Positions 53,706 to 64,000 of a stretch of 64,000 bases of DNA are shown here, piece after piece. The translations under genes were made by a program, and so were the position numbers. Under the pieces are notes generated by a model. The model was not told the DNA's origin, searched no databases, and saw only the letters and a list, made by a program, of their open reading frames with translations. The stretch spans positions 17,437,638-17,501,637 of the forward strand of contig OZ059900.1 in assembly GCA_964057225.1 (NCBI GenBank). The letters run 5' to 3'. Each line of letters opens with the position of its first letter. Position 1 is the first letter of the stretch. Source of the DNA: Auanema rhodensis (Eukaryota > Nematoda > Chromadorea > Rhabditida > Rhabditidae).

Positions 53706-56700
53706 TTACATGCTGAACACTAGAAAAATACAAAAACACAGTATTTCCCATGAGAAATATTTTATTATGCTGGAAAACCAGTTTTTGGAAATTTCGCTGT
53801 AAACAAGGTTTTGACTTACGATTTCATGTGTTCAAACTCATGCAATGTCAATGAAACCTAGCTCAAAATTGTTCGTACAACGTCTAGTTCCACTTTCACG
53901 ACAAAAAAACAGGGGTTAGAAAACTAAGGAAATTAGCATATTCTGAGGGCACGCCCCTTGTGGCTAATATTGATTAAATCGATTTTTGTTCATATGAGTC
54001 GTCAAATGCAACGAATTTCAGCGTGTTACATACTAAAATGAAGCATTTTACATGCTGAACACTAGAAAAATACAAAAACACAGTATTTCCCATGAGAAAT
54101 ATTTTATTATGCTGGAAAACCAGTTTTTGGAAATTTCGCTGTAAACAAGGTTTTGACTTACGATTTCATGTGTTCAAACTCATGCAATGTCAATGAAACC
54201 TAGCTCAAAATTGTTCGTACAACGTCTAGTTCCACTTTCACGACAAAAAAACAGGGGTTAGAAAATTAAGGAAATTAGCATATTCTGAGGGCACGCCCCT
54301 TATGGCTAATATTGATTAAATCGATTTTTGTTCATATGAGTCGTCAAATGCAACGAATTTCAGCGTGTTACATACTAAAATGAAGCATTTTACATGCTGA
54401 ACACTAGAAAAATACAAAAACACAGTATTTCCCATGAGAAATATTTTATTATGCTGGAAAACCAGTTTTTGGAAATTTCGCTGTAAACAAGGTTTTGACT
54501 TACGATTTCATGTGTTCAAACTCATGCAATGTCAATGAAACCTAGCTCAAAATTGTTCGTACAACGTCTAGTTCCACTTTCACGACAAAAAAACAGGGGT
54601 TAGAAAATTAAGGAAATTAGCATATTCTGAGGGCACGCCCCTTATGGCTAATATTGATTAAATCGATTTTTGTTCATATGAGTCGTCAAATGCAACGAAT
54701 TTCAGCGTGTTACATACTAAAATGAAGCATTTTACATGCTGAACACTAGAAAAATACAAAAACACAGTATTTCCCCTGAGAAATATTTTATTATGCTGGA
54801 AAACCAGTTTTTGGAAATTTCGCTGTAAACAAGGTTTTGACTTACGATTTCATGTGTTCAAACTCATGCAATGTCAATGAAACCTAGCTCAAAATTGTTC
54901 GTACAACGTCTAGTTCCACTTTCACGACAAAAAAACAGGGGTTAGAAAATTAAGGAAATTAGCATATTCTGAGGGCACGCCCCTTATGGCTAATATTGAT
55001 TAAATCGATTTTTGTTCATATGAGTCGTCAAATGCAACGAATTTCAGCGTGTTACATACTAAAATGAAGCATTTTACATGCTGAACACTAGAAAAATACA
55101 AAAACACAGTATTTCCCATGAGAAATATTTTATTATGCTGGAAAACCAGTTTTTGGAAATTTCGCTGTAAACAAGGTTTTGACTTACGATTTCATGTGTT
55201 CAAACTCATGCAATGTCGATGAAACCTAGCTCAAAATTGTTCGTACAACGTCTAGTTCCACTTTCACGACAAAAAAACAGGGGTTAGAAAATTAAGGAAA
55301 TTAGCATATTCTGAGGGCACGCCCCTTATGGCTAATATTGATTAAATCGATTTTTGTTCATATGAGTCGTCAAATGCAACGAATTTCAGCGTGTTACATA
55401 CTAAAATGAAGCATTTTACATGCTGAACACTAGAAAAATACAAAAACACAGTATTTCCCATGAGAAATATTTTATTATGCTGGAAAACCAGTTTTTGGAA
55501 ATTTCGCTGTAAACAAGGTTTTGACTTACGATTTCATGTGTTCAAACTCATGCAATGTCGATGAAACCTAGCTCAAAATTGTTCGTACAACGTCTAGTTC
55601 CACTTTCACGACAAAAAAACAGGGGTTAGAAAATTAAGGAAATTAGCATATTCTGAGGGCACGCCCCTTATGGCTAATATTGATTAAATCGATTTTTGTT
55701 CATATGAGTCGTCAAATGCAACGAATTTCAGCGTGTTACATACCAAAATGAAGCATTTTACATGCTGAACACTAGAAAAATACAAAAACACAGTATTTCC
55801 CATGAGAAATATTTTATTATGCTGGAAAACCAGTTTTTGGAAATTTCGCTGTAAACAAGGTTTTGACTTACGATTTCATGTGTTCAAACTCATGCAATGT
55901 CAATGAAACCTAGCTCAAAATTGTTCGTACAACGTCTAGTTCCACTTTCACGACAAAAAAACAGGGGTTAGAAAATTAAGGAAATTAGCATATTCTGAGG
56001 GCACGCCCCTTATGGCTAATATTGATTAAATCGATTTTTGTTCATATGAGTCGTCAAATGCAACGAATTTCAGCGTGTTACATACTAAAATGAAGCATTT
56101 TACATGCTGAACACTAGAAAAATACAAAAACACAGTATTTCCCATGAGAAATATTTTATTATGCTGGAAAACCAGTTTTTGGAAATTTCGCTGTAAACAA
56201 GGTTTTGACTTACGATTTCATGTGTTCAAACTCATGCAATGTCAATGAAACCTAGCTCAAAATTGTTCGTACAACGTCTAGTTCCACTTTCACGACAAAA
56301 AAACAAGGGTTAGAAAATTAAGGAAATTAGCATATTCTGAGGGCACGCCCCTTATGGCTAATATTGATTAAATCGATTTTTGTTCATATGAGTCGTCAAA
56401 TGCAACGAATTTCAGCGTGTTACATACTAAAATGAAGCATTTTACATGCTGAACACTATAAAAATACAAAAACACAGTATTTCCCATGAGAAATATTTTA
56501 TTATGCTGGAAAACCAGTTTTTGGAAATTTCGCTGTAAACAAGGTTTTGACTTACGATTTCATGTGTTCAAACTCATGCAATGTCAATGAAACCTAGCTC
56601 AAAATTGTTCGTACAACGTCTAGTTCCACTTTCACGACAAAAAAACAGGGGTTAGAAAACTAAGGAAATTAGCATATTCTGAGGGCACGCCCCTTATGGC

Positions 56701-57467
56701 TAATATTGATTAAATCGATTTTTGTTCATATGAGTCGTCAAATGCAACGAATTTCAGCGTGTTACATACTAAAATGAAGCATTTTACATGCTGAACACTA
56801 GAAAAATACAAAAACACAGTATTTCCCATGAGAAATATTTTATTATGCTGGAAAACCAGTTTTTGGAAATTTCGCTGTAAACAAGGTTTTGACTTACGAT
56901 TTCATGTGTTCAAACTCATGCAATGTCAATGAAACCTAGCTCAAAATTGTTCGTACAACGTCTAGTTCCACTTTCACGACAAAAAAACAGGGGTTAGAAA
57001 ACTAAGGAAATTAGCATATTCTGAGGGCACGCCCCTTATGGCTAATATTGATTAAATCGATTTTTGTTCATATGAGTCGTCAAATGCAACGAATTTCAGC
57101 GTGTTACATACTAAAATGAAGCATTTTACATGCTGAACACTAGAAAAATACAAAAACACAGTATTTCCCATGAGAAATATTTTATTATGCTGGAAAACCA
57201 GTTTTTGGAAATTTCGCTGTAAACAAGGTTTTGACTTACGATTTCATGTGTTCAAACTCATGCAATGTCAATGAAACCTAGCTCAAAACTGTTCGTACAA
57301 CGTCTAGTTCCACTTTCACGACAAAAAAACAGGGGTTAGAAAATTAAGGAAATTAGCATATTCTGAGGGCACGCCCCTTATGGCTAATATTGATTAAATC
57401 GATTTTTGTTCATATGAGTCGTCAAATGCAACGAATTTCAGCGTGTTACATACTAAAATGAAGCATT
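53706..57467. repeat. 11-monomer segment M158-M168, copy 2
   Basis: Matches 43448-47209 marker for marker. The spacing of 10,258 bp is 30 monomers less two bases, which are the two single-A deletions in M139 and M148 lying between. To the right the two copies diverge: M139 is T77C+G207A, while M169 has T279A+A330T. Confidence 0.88.
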
Positions 57468-58151
57468 TTACATGCTGAACACTAGAAAAATACAAAAACA
57501 CAGTATTTCCCATGAGAAATATTTTATTATGCTGGAAAACCAGTTTTTGGAAATTTCGCTGTAAACAAGGTTTTGACTTACGATTTCATGTGTTCAAACT
57601 CATGCAATGTCAATGAAACCTAGCTCAAAATTGTTCGTACAACGTCTAGTTCCACTTTCACGACAAAAAAACAGGGGTTAGAAAATTAAGGAAATTAGCA
57701 TATTCTGAGGGCACGCCCCTTATGGCTAATATTGATTAAATCGATATTTGTTCATATGAGTCGTCAAATGCAACGAATTTCAGCGTGTTACATACTTAAA
57801 TGAAGCATTTTACATGCTGAACACTAGAAAAATACAAAAACACAGTATTTCCCATGAGAAATATTTTATTATGCTGGAAAACCAGTTTTTGGAAATTTCG
57901 CTGTAAACAAGGTTTTGACTTACGATTTCATGTGTTCAAACTCATGCAATGTCAATGAAACCTAGCTCAAAATTGTTCGTACAACGTCTAGTTCCACTTT
58001 CACGACAAAAAAACAGGGGTTAGAAAATTAAGGAAATTAGCATATTCTGAGGGCACGCCCCTTATGGCTAATATTGATTAAATCGATTTTTGTTCATATG
58101 AGTCGTCAAATGCAACGAATTTCAGCGTGTTACATACTAAAATGAAGCATT
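57468..58151. repeat. Monomers M169-M170 linking the A45C core to the 6-mers
   Basis: M169 has T279A and A330T and M170 is consensus. After the T164C monomer M168, the order T164C, two units, T219C+A340C, A54T+T126C parallels M62-M66 near 21 kb, where the second of the two intervening units has G210A+A330G. Confidence 0.5.
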
Positions 58152-60203
58152 TTACATGCTGAACACTAGAAAAATACAAAAACACAGTATTTCCCATGAG
58201 AAATATTTTATTATGCTGGAAAACCAGTTTTTGGAAATTTCGCTGTAAACAAGGTTTTGACTTACGATTTCATGTGTTCAAACTCATGCAATGTCAATGA
58301 AACCTAGCTCAAAATTGTTCGTACAACGTCTAGTTCCACTTTCACGACAAAAAAACAGGGGTTAGAAAACTAAGGAAATTAGCATATTCTGAGGGCACGC
58401 CCCTTATGGCTAATATTGATTAAATCGATTTTTGTTCATATGAGTCGTCAAATGCAACGAATTTCAGCGTGTTACATACTAAAATGAAGCCTTTTACATG
58501 CTGAACACTAGAAAAATACAAAAACACAATATTTCCCATGAGAAATTTTTTATTATGCTGGAAAACCAGTTTTTGGAAATTTCGCTGTAAACAAGGTTTT
58601 GACTTACGATTTCATGTGCTCAAACTCATGCAATGTCAATGAAACCTAGCTCAAAATTGTTCGTACAACGTCTAGTTCCACTTTCACGACAAAAAAACAG
58701 GGGTTAGAAAATTAAGGAAATTAGCATATTCTGAGGGCACGCCCCTTATGGCTAATATTGATTAAATCGATTTTTGTTCATATGAGTCGTCAAATGCAAC
58801 GAATTTCAGCGTGTTACATACTAAAATGAAGCATTTTACATGCTGAACACTAGAAAAATACAAAAACACAGTATTTCCCATGAGAAATATTTTATTATGC
58901 TGGAAAACCAGTTTTTGGAAATTTCGCTGTAAACAAGGTTTTGACTTACGATTTCATGTGTTCAAACTCATGCAATGTCAATGAAACCTAGCTCAAAATT
59001 GTTCGTACAACGTCTAGTTCCACTTTCACGACAAAAAAACAGGGGTTAGAAAATTAAGGAAATTAGCATATTCTGAGGGCACGCCCCTTATGGCTATTAT
59101 TGATTAAATCGATTTTTGTTCATATGAGTCGTCAAATGCAACGAATTTCAGCGTGTTACATACTAAAATGAAGCATTTTACATGCTGAACACTAGAAAAA
59201 TACAAAAACACAGTATTTCCCATGAGAAATATTTTATTATGCTGGAAAACCAGTTTTTGGAAATTTCGCTGTAAACAAGGTTTTGACTTACGATTTCATG
59301 TGTTCAAACTCATGCAATGTCAATGAAACCTAGCTCAAAATTGTTCGTACAACGTCTAGTTCCACTTTCACGACAAAAAAACAAGGGTTAGAAAATTAAG
59401 GAAATTAGCATATTCTGAGGGCACGCCCCTTATGGCTAATATTGATTAAATCGATTTTTGTTCATATGAGTCGTCAAATGCAACGAATTTCAGCGTGTTA
59501 CATACTAAAATGAAGCATTTTACATGCTGAACACTAGAAAAATACAAAAACACAGTATTTCCCATGAGAAATATTTTATTATGCTGGAAAACCAGTTTTT
59601 GGAAATTTCGCTGTAAACAAGGTTTTGACTTACGATTTCATGTGTTCAAACTCATGCAATGTCAATGAAACCTAGCTCAAAATTGTTCGTACAACGTCTA
59701 GTTCCACTTTCACGACAAAAAAACAGGGGTTAGAAAATTAAGGAAATTAGCATATTCTGAGGGCACGCCCCTTATGGCTAATATTGATTAAATCGATTTT
59801 TGTTCATATGAGTCGTCAAATGCAACGAATTTCAGCGTGTTACATACTAAAATGAAGCATTTTACATGCTGAACACTAGAAAAATACAAAAACACAGTAT
59901 TTCCCATGAGAAATATTTTATTATGCTGGAAAACCAGTTTTTGGAAATTTCGCTGTAAACAAGGTTTTGACTTACGTTTTCATGTGTTCAAACTCATGCA
60001 ATGTCAATGAAACCTAGCTCAAAATTGTTCGTACAACGTCTAGTTCCACTTTCACGACAAAAAAACAGGGGTTAGAAAATTAAGGAAATTAGCATATTCT
60101 GAGGGCACGCCCCTTATGGCTAATATTGATTAAATCGATTTTTGTTCATATGAGTCGTCAAATGCAACGAATTTCAGCGTGTTACATACTAAAATGGAGC
60201 ATT
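58152..60203. repeat. 6-monomer unit M171-M176 (2,052 bp)
   Basis: Order: T219C+A340C; A54T+T126C; consensus; G207A; consensus; consensus, with private changes G36A (M172), A262T (M173) and A116T+A336G (M176). It is followed by a clean copy at 60204-62255 and matches M73-M78. Confidence 0.8.
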
Positions 60204-62255
60204 TTACATGCTGAACACTAGAAAAATACAAAAACACAGTATTTCCCATGAGAAATATTTTATTATGCTGGAAAACCAGTTTTTGGAAATTTCGCTGTAA
60301 ACAAGGTTTTGACTTACGATTTCATGTGTTCAAACTCATGCAATGTCAATGAAACCTAGCTCAAAATTGTTCGTACAACGTCTAGTTCCACTTTCACGAC
60401 AAAAAAACAGGGGTTAGAAAACTAAGGAAATTAGCATATTCTGAGGGCACGCCCCTTATGGCTAATATTGATTAAATCGATTTTTGTTCATATGAGTCGT
60501 CAAATGCAACGAATTTCAGCGTGTTACATACTAAAATGAAGCCTTTTACATGCTGAACACTAGAAAAATACAAAAACACAGTATTTCCCATGAGAAATTT
60601 TTTATTATGCTGGAAAACCAGTTTTTGGAAATTTCGCTGTAAACAAGGTTTTGACTTACGATTTCATGTGCTCAAACTCATGCAATGTCAATGAAACCTA
60701 GCTCAAAATTGTTCGTACAACGTCTAGTTCCACTTTCACGACAAAAAAACAGGGGTTAGAAAATTAAGGAAATTAGCATATTCTGAGGGCACGCCCCTTA
60801 TGGCTAATATTGATTAAATCGATTTTTGTTCATATGAGTCGTCAAATGCAACGAATTTCAGCGTGTTACATACTAAAATGAAGCATTTTACATGCTGAAC
60901 ACTAGAAAAATACAAAAACACAGTATTTCCCATGAGAAATATTTTATTATGCTGGAAAACCAGTTTTTGGAAATTTCGCTGTAAACAAGGTTTTGACTTA
61001 CGATTTCATGTGTTCAAACTCATGCAATGTCAATGAAACCTAGCTCAAAATTGTTCGTACAACGTCTAGTTCCACTTTCACGACAAAAAAACAGGGGTTA
61101 GAAAATTAAGGAAATTAGCATATTCTGAGGGCACGCCCCTTATGGCTAATATTGATTAAATCGATTTTTGTTCATATGAGTCGTCAAATGCAACGAATTT
61201 CAGCGTGTTACATACTAAAATGAAGCATTTTACATGCTGAACACTAGAAAAATACAAAAACACAGTATTTCCCATGAGAAATATTTTATTATGCTGGAAA
61301 ACCAGTTTTTGGAAATTTCGCTGTAAACAAGGTTTTGACTTACGATTTCATGTGTTCAAACTCATGCAATGTCAATGAAACCTAGCTCAAAATTGTTCGT
61401 ACAACGTCTAGTTCCACTTTCACGACAAAAAAACAAGGGTTAGAAAATTAAGGAAATTAGCATATTCTGAGGGCACGCCCCTTATGGCTAATATTGATTA
61501 AATCGATTTTTGTTCATATGAGTCGTCAAATGCAACGAATTTCAGCGTGTTACATACTAAAATGAAGCATTTTACATGCTGAACACTAGAAAAATACAAA
61601 AACACAGTATTTCCCATGAGAAATATTTTATTATGCTGGAAAACCAGTTTTTGGAAATTTCGCTGTAAACAAGGTTTTGACTTACGATTTCATGTGTTCA
61701 AACTCATGCAATGTCAATGAAACCTAGCTCAAAATTGTTCGTACAACGTCTAGTTCCACTTTCACGACAAAAAAACAGGGGTTAGAAAATTAAGGAAATT
61801 AGCATATTCTGAGGGCACGCCCCTTATGGCTAATATTGATTAAATCGATTTTTGTTCATATGAGTCGTCAAATGCAACGAATTTCAGCGTGTTACATACT
61901 AAAATGAAGCATTTTACATGCTGAACACTAGAAAAATACAAAAACACAGTATTTCCCATGAGAAATATTTTATTATGCTGGAAAACCAGTTTTTGGAAAT
62001 TTCGCTGTAAACAAGGTTTTGACTTACGATTTCATGTGTTCAAACTCATGCAATGTCAATGAAACCTAGCTCAAAATTGTTCGTACAACGTCTAGTTCCA
62101 CTTTCACGACAAAAAAACAGGGGTTAGAAAATTAAGGAAATTAGCATATTCTGAGGGCACGCCCCTTATGGCTAATATTGATTAAATCGATTTTTGTTCA
62201 TATGAGTCGTCAAATGCAACGAATTTCAGCGTGTTACATACTAAAATGAAGCATT
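60204..62255. repeat. 6-monomer unit M177-M182 (2,052 bp)
   Basis: Same six-step order as 58152-60203 without private changes. The next unit starts the same way (M183-M185) but its fourth monomer has T77C+C110A+G207A and its fifth C153A, so it belongs to the 5-mer type. Confidence 0.8.
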
Positions 62256-63965
62256 TTACATGCTGAACACTAGAAAAATACAAAAACACAGTATTTCCCA
62301 TGAGAAATATTTTATTATGCTGGAAAACCAGTTTTTGGAAATTTCGCTGTAAACAAGGTTTTGACTTACGATTTCATGTGTTCAAACTCATGCAATGTCA
62401 ATGAAACCTAGCTCAAAATTGTTCGTACAACGTCTAGTTCCACTTTCACGACAAAAAAACAGGGGTTAGAAAACTAAGGAAATTAGCATATTCTGAGGGC
62501 ACGCCCCTTATGGCTAATATTGATTAAATCGATTTTTGTTCATATGAGTCGTCAAATGCAACGAATTTCAGCGTGTTACATACTAAAATGAAGCCTTTTA
62601 CATGCTGAACACTAGAAAAATACAAAAACACAGTATTTCCCATGAGAAATTTTTTATTATGCTGGAAAACCAGTTTTTGGAAATTTCGCTGTAAACAAGG
62701 TTTTGACTTACGATTTCATGTGCTCAAACTCATGCAATGTCAATGAAACCTAGCTCAAAATTGTTCGTACAACGTCTAGTTCCACTTTCACGACAAAAAA
62801 ACAGGGGTTAGAAAATTAAGGAAATTAGCATATTCTGAGGGCACGCCCCTTATGGCTAATATTGATTAAATCGATTTTTGTTCATATGAGTCGTCAAATG
62901 CAACGAATTTCAGCGTGTTACATACTAAAATGAAGCATTTTACATGCTGAACACTAGAAAAATACAAAAACACAGTATTTCCCATGAGAAATATTTTATT
63001 ATGCTGGAAAACCAGTTTTTGGAAATTTCGCTGTAAACAAGGTTTTGACTTACGATTTCATGTGTTCAAACTCATGCAATGTCAATGAAACCTAGCTCAA
63101 AATTGTTCGTACAACGTCTAGTTCCACTTTCACGACAAAAAAACAGGGGTTAGAAAATTAAGGAAATTAGCATATTCTGAGGGCACGCCCCTTATGGCTA
63201 ATATTGATTAAATCGATTTTTGTTCATATGAGTCGTCAAATGCAACGAATTTCAGCGTGTTACATACTAAAATGAAGCATTTTACATGCTGAACACTAGA
63301 AAAATACAAAAACACAGTATTTCCCATGAGAAATATTTTATTATGCTGGAAAACCAGCTTTTGGAAATTTCGCTGTAAACAAGGTTTTGAATTACGATTT
63401 CATGTGTTCAAACTCATGCAATGTCAATGAAACCTAGCTCAAAATTGTTCGTACAACGTCTAGTTCCACTTTCACGACAAAAAAACAAGGGTTAGAAAAT
63501 TAAGGAAATTAGCATATTCTGAGGGCACGCCCCTTATGGCTAATATTGATTAAATCGATTTTTGTTCATATGAGTCGTCAAATGCAACGAATTTCAGCGT
63601 GTTACATACTAAAATGAAGCATTTTACATGCTGAACACTAGAAAAATACAAAAACACAGTATTTCCCATGAGAAATATTTTATTATGCTGGAAAACCAGT
63701 TTTTGGAAATTTCGCTGTAAACAAGGTTTTGACTTACGATTTCATGTGTTCAAACTCATGCAATGTCAATGAAACATAGCTCAAAATTGTTCGTACAACG
63801 TCTAGTTCCACTTTCACGACAAAAAAACAGGGGTTAGAAAATTAAGGAAATTAGCATATTCTGAGGGCACGCCCCTTATGGCTAATATTGATTAAATCGA
63901 TTTTTGTTCATATGAGTCGTCAAATGCAACGAATTTCAGCGTGTTACATACTAAAATGAAGCATT
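62256..63965. repeat. 5-monomer higher-order repeat, copy 4 (M183-M187)
   Basis: Same order, with one private change C110A in M186 (ttgaattacg at about 63387). The array continues past the window edge with the first 35 bases of M188, so it is not known whether another copy follows. Confidence 0.85.
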
Positions 63966-64000
63966 TTACATGCTGAACACTAGAAAAATACAAAAACACA
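63966..64000. repeat. Partial monomer M188 at the window edge
   Basis: The first 35 bases of another monomer, identical to consensus. The array runs out of the window here, and position 1 likewise begins at an arbitrary point chosen as the monomer start. Confidence 0.95.

Larger units (their letters stand above)
1..64000. repeat. 342-bp satellite DNA array, 187 full monomers plus 35 bp
   Basis: The entire window consists of direct tandem copies of one 342-bp unit with nothing between them. The start motif ttacatgctgaacac recurs at 1, 343, 685, 1027 and so on to 63966. Departures from the 342-bp period are a 1-base loss in M20, M31, M58, M139 and M148 and a 16-base gain in M23. Monomers mostly differ from the consensus by zero to three substitutions. 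All six reading frames contain stops in each unit. Both window edges lie inside the array, so its true length is unknown. Monomers of this size with higher-order multimers are typical of eukaryotic centromeric or heterochromatic satellites. That location is inferred, as no centromere-specific sequence or flanking DNA is visible. Common variants by my count: T219C in 38 monomers, G207A in 31, G18T in 15, T77C in 13, A54T with T126C in 12, A340C in 11, C153A in 11, A145G in 10, T164C in 9. Confidence 0.99.

Noticed and set aside
1-64000. CRISPR array or other regularly interspaced repeat
   Set aside because: The 342-bp unit repeats in full with no unique spacers and there are no cas genes.
1-64000. 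Ribosomal DNA spacer repeats or a tandem gene cluster
   Set aside because: No rRNA, tRNA, 5S or histone-like sequence is seen in the unit, and no gene-length open frame exists.
1-64000. Transposon, LTR or helitron origin
   Set aside because: No terminal repeats, target-site duplications or coding remnants are visible within the unit. An origin from a transposon part cannot be excluded without a database search.
1-64000. A new gene system encoded in the window
   Set aside because: I looked on both strands and found no coding, RNA-gene or defence-type content. What is unusual is the array architecture, not encoded genes.
1-64000. Assignment to a named satellite family or species
   Set aside because: I do not recognise the monomer. 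A search of repeat databases would be needed; a hit with 80% or more identity over the unit would settle it.

Overview
The whole 64,000-base window is one uninterrupted head-to-tail satellite DNA array. The repeat unit is 342 bp, about 34% GC (116 of 342 bases counted), and I read 187 complete monomers (M1-M187) plus 35 bases of an 188th, all in one orientation. There is no flanking unique sequence, gene, RNA gene, transposon or CRISPR array. Every monomer has stop codons in all six frames. Because 342 is a multiple of three, those stops recur in register along the array, so it cannot code for a long protein. The make-up (hundreds of nearly identical nucleosome-scale units with nested multimers) points to a eukaryotic chromosome, most likely centromeric, pericentromeric or other heterochromatin. 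I do not recognise the family and cannot name the species. CpG is not depleted (10 per monomer, close to expectation), which argues mildly against a heavily methylated vertebrate or plant genome and for an invertebrate or another weakly methylated eukaryote.

Coordinates: monomers start at 1+342(k-1) up to M20. Six length changes then shift the register, so M21 starts at 6840, M24 at 7882, M32 at 10617, M59 at 19850, M140 at 47551 and M149 at 50628. Offsets below are positions in the monomer counted from its first base (ttacatgctg...). A label such as G207A means that base at that offset. About 43 monomers show no difference from the consensus and most others have one to three, so monomers are typically 99% identical or better. 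The differences are inherited in order, which gives the array a readable higher-order structure.

Layout: (1) 1-~20.2 kb, left domain: marker variants G293T, A310C, C314T, A160G, G308A and a C307 deletion; a 4-monomer repeat at the extreme left; a 7-monomer block duplicated 13,010 bp away; one 16-bp templated insertion. (2) ~20.2-28.4 kb, transition: the first T164C and the first linked A340C/A54T/T126C haplotype, with 8-mer and 6-mer units. (3) 28.4-40.7 kb: three tandem copies of a 12-monomer (4,104 bp) higher-order repeat. (4) 40.0-43.4 kb: a 5-monomer (1,710 bp) unit in tandem, found twice more further right. (5) 43.4-57.5 kb: an 11-monomer segment repeated 10,258 bp downstream with no difference that I can see, and between the two copies an 8-monomer tandem duplication marked by a shared single-A deletion. 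(6) 58.2-64 kb: two 6-mers and another 5-mer.

Within each monomer the notable structures are two nested inverted repeats (offsets 227-263, and 312 to 12 of the next unit), a short hairpin at 65-76, and a segment (293-340) that holds about a third of all variable sites in one seventh of the length. The picture is of an array shaped by unequal crossing-over and gene conversion, with several exchange junctions that can be placed within tens to a few hundred bases. All variant calls were made by eye and should be confirmed by alignment.
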